Below, piece by piece: positions 21,487 to 33,981 of a stretch of DNA of 64,000 nucleotides. The notes under the pieces are model-generated. The model made no database searches, was not told the origin of the DNA, and was given only the letters and a program-made list of their open reading frames with translations. The DNA lies in NCBI RefSeq assembly GCF_954871325.1, contig NC_088779.1, positions 2,792,846-2,856,845 on the forward strand. Direction: 5' to 3'. The stretch comes from Gordionus sp. m RMFG-2023. Its lineage: Eukaryota; Nematomorpha; Gordioida; Chordodea; Parachordodidae. The first letter of the stretch is position 1. Each line of letters opens with the position of its first letter. The position numbers were made by a program, and so were the translations under genes.

Positions 21487-24339
21487 ATAATTCTAGTTTA
21501 AAATTTATTATTTATTTTACAAAAGAAGATTAATAATAAATAAAATTTGATTTGATTTTAATTTTAATTTAATCATTACGCGAGGTTCATTTAAATATTA
21601 ATTATGTTTATTGCTTTGAAAATTTATTAATAAATTATTTTTTATTTACAAGCGTAAAAAATATGTAAATATATTAATTAAAAACAAAAAAATAATAATT
21701 AATTTTAACAAAGCATTTATTTATTAAACTCAATCAATTGTATTAAAACAGGAGGTTTAAAATAATGTTTAAACAATAACCTATTTACGTAAATTTTCTT
21801 AATTATGGAAATTAATTTTGAAAAGATATCATCATTGTTTACTTATATAAAATATAATTTCTGTAAACATTTTTAATAAAATCGAACGCGTTCGCGTTCA
21901 ACGTTTATTGACAAAAATCGAACGCGTGTTCAAAAATAAGGAACACGTTCACGAACGCGTTCATGTTCATAAAACCGTTCAAAATTTTATGATAAATTTT
22001 TTTTTAAATTTAATTTAATATAAATAAACTTATATTTTTTTAATACAATATATTTTAGCCATGTTAAAAAATAATTATTTTGATAATATAATTATAAATA
22101 AAATATAATATAATTATAGCGAAGAAAAAGATATTTTTATCTATAAAAAATTTTTCTTATTAAATTTTAATAACAATTGTTTTCAAAATATTTATCTGAT
22201 AGACAAGAACACTTAGCAGTTTATACGGCATTAGCCTAGCTCTACAGGGGCAGATGAGGGGATTTCGGTATTATACTTAATAAACAGCTCTTTTAACATG
22301 GAGAATTAATTAAAAACATATTGTTTTGTTATTTGCAAAAAATTGAGATAAGTTATTCTCCTCCAATCCATTTTCTACTCTCGACAAAAAAAAATGGATA
22401 TCTCGAAATTAACAGTTCTCTACGGTTTTCAAAGCATTTTTTTCAATAACCCTATAACTTTATTTCAATTGGTTCGTTCTGTGGAAGTTTTATCTATGGC
22501 CATTGAAGTTTGGATGCTGGTTGTATAATTGCATAAAGAACATATTGATCCTTATATATATGTTCAAATCTTTAAAAAAATAAAATATATGTAATTAATT
22601 GAGAGTGATAGGTTTAATACCTTTTATTAATCCTATTTAACACGGCGTCTATCAATGGTTAACCATATTTGAGGCCACTAATTTTTTTAATTTTAAAATA
22701 ACTATCGTTATGTCAAATATCCCAAATGCATTATTTTAATGATTTAACTTAGTTATATCATATAAAATCAAATAATTAATATTAAAATCAAATGTCGTGT
22801 AAATTGGAACCTGAAGATTTTGACAATATAATATTTTTTGGCCACATTTTACACTTGGTAAGCATTGGATTAGTTCCTTCAATATAGGATGTTAATGTAA
22901 AACATCTATCATATTTAGCCATAGTAATGATAATTCATCTGATTTTGGATTTTCAGAATCAGATGATGAGGATTAAATAATAATATCTATGCTTATGCTA
23001 ATCTATTAAATTAAAATATAAACAATAATATTCAAATTCAAATTAATAAAACTATGTGTTAAAAAAATTGAAAGGTGAAAAGGAAATACACAGCCGATTA
23101 AATATAAATAATACATTTTTTAAAAAAATTCGGAAATATTAAATTTTTCAAAATAAATAAAAAAAATATTTTTAAAATTGAACGAACGTTAAATCGAACG
23201 CGTTCGTCATAAAAAAGAAACGCGTTCACGTTTAAAGTTCGTAAAAAATAAAAGGAACGCCGTTCATCATCATTTTCAAAAAAGCGAACTTCGTTCACGA
23301 ACGCGTTCATTTTGAACGCGTTCGTTTACAACACTAAATTTTACGTAAAATAAATAAATTAAAAAAAAAATTATCATGGTATTAGTTGCGATGAAAAATA
23401 CTTCCACTCAGGTCGAATTCCAAAAGGGTTTGGCCAAATTTATAGCCCAGAGGAATTGACTCAGCCTTGGAGTTGGGAGCCATTTTTTATTTAAACCTAT
23501 TTTTTTAACTACTGAATCCTATTTAATAAATCATTTCAAGTGTAATTTTACCGCTCAAAAAATGAAACTTAATAATAATAAATCATTTATATTAGAAATT
23601 TTATAGCTTTGACTTTGATATCATATTACTTAATTTCTCATTTCTAAAGCAAATGAATATGGATAGGAAAAATTTTTTTTTCTCCTTTTGAAAATATTGA
23701 TCCCAGAAACTCGACGTATGAAAGTGAAACTTCAAAAAAAATGTAATGTGGTAAGTGTCATATGATTAATTGTGTTCTAGGCGAGGAACGAGCTTAGCTT
23801 CAAGGTGTAGCCGCTTTTTTTTCCAGCTAGAGTCAACTTGGGTTGAACGATTTAGCATCACCAATGTCAGGTTTCAAAAATTATACCCTCATTATTTTTT
23901 TTTATTTAAATTTTGTTTTAGTGTTCAACCTCGCCTAGTCACATCGGTAAACGCCCTAAGTCTTATCAATCAATTTTATTACAGTGAAATATATGTACAG
24001 CAAAAGGGGAAGGGGGAAAGTGGTAAACAAAGAAATGTTATTTTATTTTAATTTATAACAACATATTGTTGAATATTAAAATTTATATACTTATTTAATT
24101 AACAATTAAAGACTATATACAGTATACACGTTAACATCACTCTTGTAATTTTTATAATGTCGGACAGGATTTTGATGAATTTTTATTTTCTACTATTTTA
24201 AAATCATAATTATATTGACGTCATTATAGAATTCAACCAATCAAAAATCTAAAATTCTAAAAGTTACCATAATTTTACATATTTTTAAAATGGATGTATC
24301 TACATTTAATAATTCTATAAAATAATTTTAGTATCCTAA
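21487..24339. other. Gene-free stretch with GAACGCGTTCG repeats
   Basis: Clusters of GAACGCGTTCG-type palindromes occur at 21881-21985 and 23160-23335. The second ends GTTTACAACACTA, like the right end of M1-type elements, so these may be worn ends of one or two TA-targeting elements. A less AT-rich patch at 23770-23960 has TCTAGGCGAGG facing CCTCGCCTAG. No gene recognised. Confidence 0.45.
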
Positions 24340-25512
24340 CTCTGGATAATAAAAAATCCATAGTCTGGAAATTTTTTGCAAAAGAATTAGAGAAATTATT
24401 ACTACTCTAAGATATAAAACTGCAGAAGTTGAATTTGAATTCGAGTATCAAAGAAAATGTCTTAGTACATTAGATTTAAAATCAGACATGTTAGATCTTG
24501 ACAGCATTGATCCATACCCTAGTATCCATTTTCAAATTGGCAATTCCAATGATAATAATAACAATAATTCCACGTATATGAAAACCTTAAAATTAAATGT
24601 CCCAAGCCCAACACGTTGGCCTAGTATATTAATTATGCTAGAAAGCATATGTAGATTAAATAAGGATTTAATTAATAATGTTTTGAAAAGAATTGGGAAG
24701 CACTTTCTCAAATTATTAATCTGATCTGTTAAAAGAACTATTAGCATTTCTTTCAAAATTTAAAGAAACGGTCGAATTTTTTCAGTACAAAAAGGGCCTA
24801 CTTTAAACTTGGCGTTAATTTTTAGAAGTGAAATTGAAACACATTTAATAGTAAATGATAATGATAGTTCTGAAATTATTTAACTTAAGGAAAATATACT
24901 AAAAAAACTTGCGTTACGCTTTCCGGTTTATAATATGCAAATAATATTATATAAGTATATTCTTTTATTTTTTATTTAAAATTATCTAGGTATTGGCTTC
25001 TGTTTTATTTCCAAGATTTTAAAAATTGACAATTGTGTCAAAGTATTTAATAGAGCAAAATTGATCAGCTTCAGAATTTATAATAAAACATCTTAAACTT
25101 ATAGAGAATGATGATAATCAGGTAGTAAATATAGCTAATGAGGATGAAGATGAATTATTAAATTCAAGTTATTTGACAAAATTGGCTAATAAACATTCAA
25201 CAAATATAAATTATGAATACAAGTTAGGTGACTTAGAACAAGAATGCCACAGTTTTCTTGAAAACGACATTCACAAGATATGGACGTTCTAAATTTTTGG
25301 AGAGGAAAGAAGAGTAAACTTCCCAATCTTTCCAGTTTCGACTAAAAATTTTTTTGCATTCCGGCGACTAGCACACTCAGTAAAAGAGTTTTCTCTCCCG
25401 CTGTATTGACGTTAAATTCAAGGAGATCATCATTATGTCCCGAAAATTTAAATAAAATAATTTTTATACGAGATATTATAAAATCACGAAATAGATTTTG
25501 GATATAATAAGT
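24340..25512 (+). pseudogene. hAT transposase pseudogene (Ac-like, C-terminal half)
   Basis: The + strand fragments match hAT transposases. SPTRWPSILIMLESI (24602-24650) corresponds to the family's PTRWNST-x-ML motif. The 25276-25512 stretch contains VLNFWRGKKSKLPNLSSFD, then FCIPATSTLSKRVFSPAV, then SRRSSLCPENLNKIIF. This is the classic dimerisation region (FW-x-x-x-x-x-x-P-x-L, PATS-x-x-ERVFS, R-x-x-L-x-P-x-x-x). A stop lies between the last two blocks, and the central part needs several frame changes. It is a different hAT lineage from the one at 9757-10979. A possible right element end near 25730 (GACAGGTCTAC) has no left partner that I could find. Confidence 0.85.
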
Positions 25513-27085
25513 TTTCTATCAAATGAATATTAAAAAAATATGCCGAGATATCTGTAGTGTATATTTATCTGTGTTTTTTTTAAAAAAAAAATTAATATAA
25601 GCAATTAAAAAAATTTATGGTATAAAAATTTATAACTGCGCCGATTTGCGCCGATTTTATTGACGGCGGCTAAAAATCGACGCGCAGCCAGCCGTCCATT
25701 AGATTTTTGAAAATTGAGCCGGCCGACAGGTCTACTTATACTATATATATATATATAATATTTTTTAAATATAAAAGGTTATTATTTAAAATTGAGTGTT
25801 GAGGTCTCTTAAAAAAAACGCGCGATAATTATGGACATAAATATTTCAATTTGAAAGGAATTCTTTGGCATTCCAGTATGTGGATCCGTATTTCATCACG
25901 AGCCAAAGTTTTTAAGAGAGGAAGGTATTAAAAGGGGCAAAATATCAATGGTGGAAATGGCGATTATCCGATGTTTTGTATTAATTTATCTATTTTTTTG
26001 GTTCGGCTTGAGTAGGGGAGACTGGGGTGGGGTTATGGCGAACCCAAAAAGACAAACCTTAATAAAATTAAAAGTACTTTATCATTTTTAAATAATATTT
26101 TGCTCAGCTCTACTAGTTTTATGGTAGATTTAAATTTCAAAAATATGTATCTAATAATTTTTTTTGGAATTTTTAAAGACAAACCTTAATAAAATTAAAA
26201 GTACTTTATCATTTTTAAATAATATTTTGCTCAGCTCTATTAGTTTTATGGTAGATTTAAATTTCAAAAATATGTATCTAATAATTTTTTTCTGGAATTT
26301 TTTTTTTGGGGAACGAGTGAACCCTAACGCTGGGACGAACGAACCTTTGGTCAAACTCTGCTAAGTTTTCCACATAAAAGTTTTACATTTTTTTTTTTAT
26401 TAGTACATATTTTTGTTCGGGTAAATTGATTCTCTATAAAAATAGGATTTTTTTTTCCTCTTTTATATAAAATGATTTTTGGGGGTGATAAAAATATGTA
26501 TTAATCTTTATTTTTGAAAAATAGTTAAAGGTTCAAAAAGTTACTTTTGCAGGTACGAATCGTATAATGCATTATAAAAATTATTCCAGCTGTCCGATAG
26601 AAATAAAAATTATAGCCGCATTATATAGTTTTGGTAAAAAAAATTATCCCTTAAGTTTAATACTCTAGAAAATAGAGCCACATCTCACTGTTACCCCGGG
26701 TTCATTATATCCTCAGTCTCCCCTAAGTGTGTCACTATTGCTGTCTTGCGGGAATTATAGGTAAAATGTCAGATGAGAGGTTTACCTATAGCTCACGGGA
26801 TAGTTGTGAAGACATCATCTTATGAAAGGATGATAGGGTTCTAAGATATTGAATGAACTTAAAAAAAAGTCAAAGCAATTTATAAAGCTTAAACATCATA
26901 TTTTAAATATTAAAAATAATTTATATTTAAAATTTAATCTATATTATGATTGAAAAATCATGTATTTTTTTGTTGATCTTCTTTGAGAATTTTCAAATTC
27001 CAAATCTTCCTAATAATGAATTTCTAAAATGTATCGTTTACCATATGTCTTTACACATCAGTCATCGAAGAAAGACTTCAAAGTT
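25513..27085. other. No gene recognised; 127-bp tandem duplication
   Basis: The block starting GACAAACCTTAATAAAAT at 26051 is repeated from 26178 almost identically, giving a 127-bp unit in two copies (26051-26304). 25630-25730 is GC-richer and may be an element end. The rest is AT-rich. Confidence 0.6.
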
Positions 27086-27089
27086 TTTA

Positions 27090-27165
27090 TGCTCCTTACT
27101 AGGATTGAACCTGCGTCCTTCTTCGTCCTTACAAGCATACATCTAACCCATTAGGCCACTCTTAC
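27090..27165 (-). ncRNA. tRNA-like Pol III unit (tRNA relic or SINE head)
   Basis: Read on the minus strand, TGGCCTAATGGGTTAGATG resembles a tRNA A box and D arm. About 35 nt later GGTTCAATCC matches the B box (GGTTCRANNCC). The acceptor, anticodon and T stems pair poorly and I cannot assign an anticodon. It is probably a decayed tRNA gene or a tRNA-derived SINE promoter. Confidence 0.5.
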
Positions 27166-27830
27166 GTTATAATTTATCATTTTAATGAAAATAAAATGTA
27201 TTTACATATTTAATCAGAACTCATCTAGTTCATTTCTGAAAAAAAAATGGTTTGAGGATCTTGAGTATTTTATCGTTGTGTCAAATAACGTATAGAAAAA
27301 ATCGCAAATAAGTTAGCGATTCACATTTTATCATTTTTATTTATCGTCTCGCCCTCTACTTAAACAACCACTAGCACGTTAATAATTTCTTTTAACCGTA
27401 ATATAAAATCGTAAATCGTAAGCATAAAGAAATATTGGACTATTATTTTCGAATTAGTACTTCCAATTGTTTGGCCAAACTTCGCGGAGACTATTACACA
27501 TTTTCGAAAAGTAGAATAAAAATAACCCCACGGGGGATATAAGAAATATTATTTAAAACTCGGCCAAAGACCTGATAATAAAAGAGTTTTGAGGGCGAAA
27601 TCCCTAAAATAAAATTATGCCCCCCCCCCTCGTCTTACTTGAATAAATACTAGCTACCTCACTGCTAATTACTTATTTGTTTCAAAGTTTCAAATAAAAA
27701 AACATTATACTATAAAGGGGGATACTGGGGTTATACAGCAGATGTTTTTTTTTGCTCTTTTTACGATTAAATTTAAAATAGTTATTTTAGAGAGGATAAA
27801 AAACAAATTTTATCATTGGATAGCCACATC

Positions 27831-27976
27831 TAGAGGTCTGCAAATTTATTTTTTCGCAGACCGATCCCGAAAAATATATTTTTTTTAAATGCATGCTCGG
27901 GTCGGCTCGGGTTGCGGGTCGGGTCGGGTTCGGGTCGGGTTCGGGTCGAGCTACGGATAGCCCGTGCAGTTCTATA
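27831..27976. mobile_element. M2-like hAT MITE, 146 bp
   Basis: Starts TAGAGGTCTGC and ends GTGCAGTTCTATA, with a GC-rich GGGTCGGGT interior. The flanks GCCACATC and GCTACATC agree at seven of eight bases. Confidence 0.7.
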
Positions 27977-28571
27977 GCTACATCATTGGACTACGAAATA
28001 AAAATTTAAAAAAACATTGGGGCTTTCTACCTTTGTACCGTGGGAGCTATTTAAGGGGTAATTAATAGCTGCGCTTTTTACCAATTTACCAACGATATAA
28101 TGAAACTAAAAAAAGAAATGGTAATTATTTAAACTTATATACAAATATGTTTATATGTTTTAACATTAGATTTCCCTCTTATTAACTCATGTAAATTAAT
28201 AATTTAGAAAGAACCTAAAAAAAAAATTATCTAACCATATATTAATTTTAAAATTTAATGAAGACATACAAAAAATCAGAAATCATTATAAATAGTAGTT
28301 CTAGCAAAAAAAATATCTTTAAAGAATTGTTGGAAGGGGGGGGGGGGTGAGGAGTGTGCCGATTATCTAGCGAATTTAATCTCGGAATTTACCATCTTTC
28401 GTTCTGTTTAATTCTATTCATTAATTATTTAAATGATTTATTCCGGTTATTCATCCCAAGAAAATAAATTTTTTTTTAGGAGTCAAGATGTATATTTATA
28501 TAGTACATATATGTTTTTATCCAAATTGAAAGAATGTAATACTTTGTATAAAAAAAAAGAAAAAATGATTT

Positions 28572-28682
28572 TCCCTCTCACCCCTGCCCACCTCCCTCAC
28601 CCCCGCCGACCACCCTCACCCCCGCCCACCACCCTCATCCCCGCCCACTACCCTCACCCCCGCCTACCTCCCTCACCCCCGC
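28572..28682. repeat. 19-bp C-rich minisatellite, nearly six units
   Basis: Unit CCCTCACCCCCGCCCACCA, with minor variants. The complementary strand is G-rich and could form quadruplex-like structures. A poly-G run lies just upstream at 28337-28348. Confidence 0.92.
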
Positions 28683-28850
28683 GAATTATAATATTTTTTG
28701 TAAATTAGTTGACGCGTTCACGTTCTTTTCAAAACGTTATGAATAAATTTATTTAAAAAAAAAAAAAAATTAATTTAATGTTTAAATTTAATATAAATAA
28801 ATAACCATATATTTAAAACACAATATATTAGCCAGGGCTTGTTAATCCTT

Positions 28851-29430
28851 TTAAAAAGATCTAATCCTATAACGATCAGTTACCCCTTTGATATTATTTC
28901 TTGTATAGTTAAATAAATCTATTGTTGTCGATATGTGATGTTCATATGGACGTTGCAAGCTTGCTCGAGCTGCTAACCGTTTAGTAACGGCCCCTAAAAT
29001 TTCGCATGAACTTTTACCTTGTGCGGTTTCAAAAAATGTCACTCAGCCTTTATCCCAAAATCATTTTCATGATTGTAGAGAATAATGAAATCTTTTATTT
29101 TTATATTGGTTACTGCTCCATCAGAAAAATAATAAATTTTAGCCACTCTATTTCCTTCCTTTAAAAAGAAGATCAATTTTCAAAATAAATAAAATGCACA
29201 TGCGTTGTGCTTTAAACAATCTGATATAACCACTAAATTTACATGTTTTATTATGTAGTTTTCACGGTAATATATTATAAGAGTTGATAGTGGCTTGATT
29301 ATTGATCTGATTTAATCCTTGTGCATGGTTCTGCACTACAAATGCATAATTTTCTGAAAAGTCTGCAATAACTAAGAATTCGCCAACATTTAAATTGAAT
29401 TTTAAAAAGTTTCGAATTAATGATTATCGT
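28851..29430 (-). pseudogene. Decayed transposase-like gene (ADFSENY / YFSDGA family)
   Basis: Minus-strand pieces read, in order, GEFLVIADFSENYAFVVQ, then HVNLVVISDCLKHN, then KIYYFSDGAVTNIK, then NHENDFGIKAE, then FFETAQGKSSCEILGAVTKRLAARASLQRPYEHHI. I recall this arrangement from a widespread invertebrate family of uncharacterised, probably mobile-element-derived proteins (typically IADFSENY ... YFSDGAASQYKN ... WHFFATSHGKGPCDGIGGTVKR). I cannot give a confirmed family name. Conserved Asp residues in ADFSENY and FSDGA would suit an RNase-H-fold nuclease, which is inference. The copy has at least two frame changes and in-frame stops, so it is dead. No terminal repeats were identified. Confidence 0.7.
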
Positions 29431-30724
29431 GAAGCTATAAACAATGAGGAATTAAATTGTTTAATTATTCAATTAAATAATCTACAAATTAGTCAGCGGA
29501 TTTTGTCAGTGTTTCGAGGGTAGTTCGATCAACTGTTTTATAATCTAAGGAATTCTCGTCAAATAATATATTAAGCCTTTCTTTTAATTTTAAATATGTG
29601 GGGGGAAATTTATTGTTGAATTTCAATTTTGATAGATTATTTTATGCTAAATAAAATATTTAAAATTATTTTATCAAGTAATTTTAATTTCGAGATAAAA
29701 TTTAACTAAAGTTTTAAACAGCTCATTATCCCAGCTACCTCTCAAATATTTTTTATAAAGATAAAAAAAAAGTAAGGTCCTATCATTTAGTCATGATTTT
29801 TAAATTAACATTATGTCATAACTATTCATTAAATTAATATATGATGATATTCATGTTAAATTTGTTCAATTTTAGCCATAAAAAGAGTGATAACTCCTAA
29901 ACTCATGTTCATTGCAGTTTAGAATTTTGTACAAATATAAAGGAATGTGATATCTATCTACAGAAAAAAAAATTTGAAAAAATAAAATACCTTTTTATGG
30001 CCATTTTTGGTTTTACACATCCGATTTTCGATATTAATAAAATGTCCATCATATTTATTTTTATGTCATTTTAAAGAACTTTTATTAAGCTACAAAATAG
30101 AATTTAAATTATTTTTCTAACTTAATTATTACTCAAAATATTTGAAAATAAATGAGGTGAATATTGTCAAAAATGTACCATTTTTCCGCGCTTTTAACGG
30201 CCATATCTTAGCGGGTAAACAATGTTGGAAAGTAAAATTTCATTTTTTTCTTAGTTATAGTATATACTACCAAAATTTAAGAAAAATTGAAGGGGGTCGG
30301 TTTGAAAGTCGACTTTTTTTTGTTGATTTGATATGGAATTCACCATATGTATTAAAAAAGAACTGAGGAAAAAGAATTTTTTTTAAGGGTATAAATCACA
30401 ACTAGAGAAGAGTGAATGATAAAAAAAATTGGACCTGCAGATTTCCAGGGAAATCTGGTGATGAAGGTAAAATCCTTTATTTGCGTCCCCTGAGATTACT
30501 AAATAATTTCCTTATAAGCTATGTTTAATTAAAACCAATTATTTGAACAAAATAAGAGAGCGCTAAGTATAAAGCCAAAAACGAAAAAGATATTTTACAT
30601 GAAACAGAGAACATAAATCAAAAACGGCGCCTTATAAAAGAGAAAGGAAAAAAATATCACGAATAACATAGGCGCCGAAAAATTAAAGAATTTATATTTT
30701 TTTATAAATTTAATTTTTTATACA
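29431..30724. other. No gene recognised
   Basis: AT-rich sequence. A small imperfect hairpin (CGGCGCCTTATAA facing ATAGGCGCCG) lies at 30623-30680. Open frames here have low-complexity composition. Confidence 0.45.
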
Positions 30725-31109
30725 GTAAAAATTAATAATAAATATAAATCTTATAATTTTATATATTTATTTTTAGATTGAACATTAAAGAACCTAAAAA
30801 TTACTCATTAAGCATTCAAGAATCTAAAGATTTATTTGAGCATTTTAGAAGCTAAAGTAAAAATTAATAATAAATGTAAATCTTATAATTTTATATATTT
30901 ATTTTTAGATTGAACATTAAAGAACCTAAAGATTTCTCATTAAGCATTCAAGAATCTAAAGATTTATTTGAGCATTTTAGAAGCTAAAGTAAAAATTAAT
31001 AATAAATATAAATCTTATAATTTTATATATTTATTTTTAAAAGAACCTAAAGATTTCTCATTAAGCATTCAAGAATCTAAAGATTTATTTGAGCATTTTA
31101 GAAGCTAAA
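30725..31109. repeat. 132-bp tandem repeat, three units
   Basis: Units begin GTAAAAATTAATAATAAAT at 30725, 30857 and 30989. The third is about 121 bp because a short internal piece is missing. An isolated partial unit lies at 31424-31485. Confidence 0.92.
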
Positions 31110-31586
31110 GTAAAAAAAAAATTAATAGTTGCATGTGCGCTATATTTCTTAATATAATTTCTTAATATATTATTTAATCGATATTACTTTTTACACTTAA
31201 TAATATATTATATTTTTATATACGAAGCCTTTAGCCACAATTTATTTATAATAAATTGATTTACGATAGATATATATATTGAGATTTTATAAAAACGTTT
31301 TGAAAAATTGTATCACTTTTTTTTCGTATATTCGATGCGGTTTTAATAAAATAAATTATTCTGGATAAATACTTGCAAATAAAGTTATTCTAAATTGAAC
31401 ATTTTTCTCACTTGTTCATCAATAATAAATGTAAATCTTATAATTTTGTATATTTATTTTTAGATTGAACATTAAAAAACCTTTCAATAATAAATGAATA
31501 TATAATATATTAATCGTTGTATTATGTATTTCCTTTTTAAATAGTTTAAAATACTTTAATATAAATTTTATCCAAAATAATTATAA

Positions 31587-31673
31587 TTAAATCCGCAAGT
31601 TGGCGTATTATTATTTTTTTTTGTTTTTGAAATAATATACTTTAAAATCATAAACGCCAACTTGCGGATTTAA
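31587..31673. mobile_element. TTAA-flanked 79-bp foldback
   Basis: ATCCGCAAGTTGGCGT and ACGCCAACTTGCGGAT form a perfect 16-bp inverted repeat around an AT-rich loop. TTAA stands at both outer edges (31587-31590 and 31670-31673), possibly a target duplication. Confidence 0.7.
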
Positions 31674-32164
31674 TATTATTGAAAATTTTAAAATGTAATC
31701 GAATATAATAATTATTTTAATGGATTTAAACTATTTATTATGAGATGAAGAAAGGAAATTCAACTATTAATAATGTAATATTCCTTTAAATATATCTAAT
31801 AATTAAATTTTTATAAGTTACTTATATCCTGACTCTCAATTATTCTTCCAGCAATTCTTTCATTATTTGCATATATTATGGGAGAGGTGGACTTAAAACT
31901 ATTTATGCTTTTTTTGTAAGATGACTAGGAACTTTTCATCATCAACAATATTTTTAAAGAAATTTCTAAATATCCATTATTAATTTGACTATAAATTTGA
32001 AAATGGCGGATAAAGATTATGCCGCGAAATGTGAAAATAATAGATAAATATTTACGCCAATAAAAACTCGAGATAGAAATTAGTTGATAAAATATAATAA
32101 GATATATATAATAAAAATTACGAATTTTTGCAATTGACTAATGATTAAAATGCCATATCTCCTA

Positions 32165-32470
32165 AAAAAAAATGCCGATTTGATATTATAATCATTTCCG
32201 GTTTTTGACATTTAAATTTTTTTAAACAATATTTAACATAATATAACTTTAAAAGTTTATTAGGATATATAAAGAACTTTGAATGGTCCTTCTAGCTTAA
32301 TCATAACCCAAAGATATCTAAAATTAAAGGAAGTGCATTTTGCCCAAAATGCCCTATTTTTTCGACCAATAGAGTCCCGTGTCTCAGCAGCTGTCTGATG
32401 TTGGAGGTTCAATTTTTTTTTTTATTTTAAGGTGTCGGGTTTAAACTCATGTTGATTTATCATAGAATTC
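32165..32470. repeat. Dispersed repeat R3
   Basis: Shares AAAATTAAAGGAAGTGCATTT and a CTCAGCAGCTGT block with 48675-49165, and is inversely related to 47030-47310. Function and class unknown. Confidence 0.6.
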
Positions 32471-32724
32471 TTATAATATATTATATATATAATTAAACGA
32501 TTTGTTAAAATTTGTTTATTAGTGGAAATAACGTGCCATATTAATGTACTACATCACTCAAGGAATGGTTATAATAAAAGAACGATGAGATAGAAACCTT
32601 CCGGGAATTGCACTGGTTTCGAAATTCCTTTCCAAGTGATGAAATGTACTTTGGGAATAATACTTAAGTATATATTACCATATCTATTAGGGCTTTAGTA
32701 TTCAAATTTTTTTTACCAGCCACG

Positions 32725-32895
32725 ATCTTATCCGATATTGAAAATATTTTCCAAAAAACTGATCCGATATTGGAAATATATTTCAAAACTGATCTGATTC
32801 GATATTGAAAATAACTGATCCGATATTGGAAATATATTACAAAAACTGATCGGATATTAAAACTATTTTTCAAAAACCGATACGATATCTATCAG
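32725..32895. repeat. Short tandem repeat of CTGATCCGATATTGGAAAT
   Basis: About five diverged units of roughly 30-36 bp, lying in the first intron-like gap of copy A. Confidence 0.75.
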
Positions 32896-33369
32896 ATATT
32901 TTGGTTAAAAAAAATTATTATTAACATTACTGTTTTTAATTTTAAACTTTTTTGGATTTTATTTTTAAAAAATTAAATTTTAACTTAATTTCTCTTATAA
33001 ATGTATCCTATTCCTCTAAGCTATTTTAAACAAAATATATATATTTATTTTAGTTCCTAATATTTTTTTCTTCTTAAATTATAGTCCGGGAGGGTTTATA
33101 ATAATGTCAGAAGAAACCAAAAAGTAAATATTTATATTTTCTTCCTCTAAAAATTGATTTCATATAAAAATATTATTCTCAATCTTTACGCAGTTAAATG
33201 GCAAAGAATGGATAATATCGAAATTCTAATTTTTGATCTCGCGGTAAGAGCATTCATCAGATCTCGAGCGCCTATTTTTATAAGAAGTTTTGTGTTGTTA
33301 AGATTTTCGGGGTAGTCGAGCCGGGCAATATCGTAAAAATATTTGAGATCGTGCAGGACCCGCTCTAAA

Positions 33370-33552
33370 CATGGCATGGGCCTGAATATATTGTTTTAAA
33401 AAAAAAATCCGAGCCGGGCCATATATCGTAAAAATATTTGAAATCGTCATTAATAGCTATAAAAATCAAAAGTAAATATATATATTTTAAAAAAAACCCT
33501 GGCCGGTCCGGGCCGGTTCGGGTCGTGTAAATGGTACTTCTGTAGGTCTCTG
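33370..33552. mobile_element. M2 hAT MITE, worn
   Basis: The right end GTAGGTCTCTG and internal CCGGGCCGG blocks match the M2 family. The left end is unclear. Confidence 0.55.
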
Positions 33553-33825
33553 GTTACAATCAAGGAGTGCTCTAACTTTAACCGTGTTTTCGGTTAAATT
33601 AAATGGTAAACCAACCACATAACTAACTATATACTTCTCAGGGAAACTTAACTCTAACAGTTATTAAATTTAAGTGTCCTAAATGTTGCCGGTAAAAAAT
33701 GTAACTTTTAAACTAGTTATACTTTTTTAAAAAAAAAAAAATTAACTTACTACAAATTGGCCTATTTCTTCGAAAAATAGATAAGCAACCTGGAACAGAT
33801 TATTAAAGAAATGTTGTATAATGAC

Positions 33826-33981
33826 CAGAGTTGTTAAAGGATCTAGATACAAGTATCTAGATATAAAAATGTGGTATCTGTATCTAGATAGATTTTTGAT
33901 CAAAATATCTGTATCTAGATATTATTTTAGACGATGTATCTGTATCTAGATCCATTTAAAAAGTATCTTTTAACAACTCTG
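33826..33981. mobile_element. M4 hAT MITE, complete, 156 bp
   Basis: Ends CAGAGTTGTTAAAG and TTTTAACAACTCTG, with exact 8-bp flanks ATAATGAC (33818-33825 and 33982-33989). The interior consists of repeated TATCTAGATAC palindromes. This copy shows what the split M4 at 8958-11575 looked like before it was interrupted. Confidence 0.93.

Noticed and set aside
20446-21490. Several + strand frames opposite the transposase
   Set aside because: They are antisense shadows of the 367-codon transposase frame.
28433-28708. 91-codon Pro-rich frame
   Set aside because: The Pro-rich part is the 19-bp minisatellite; the rest is low-complexity.
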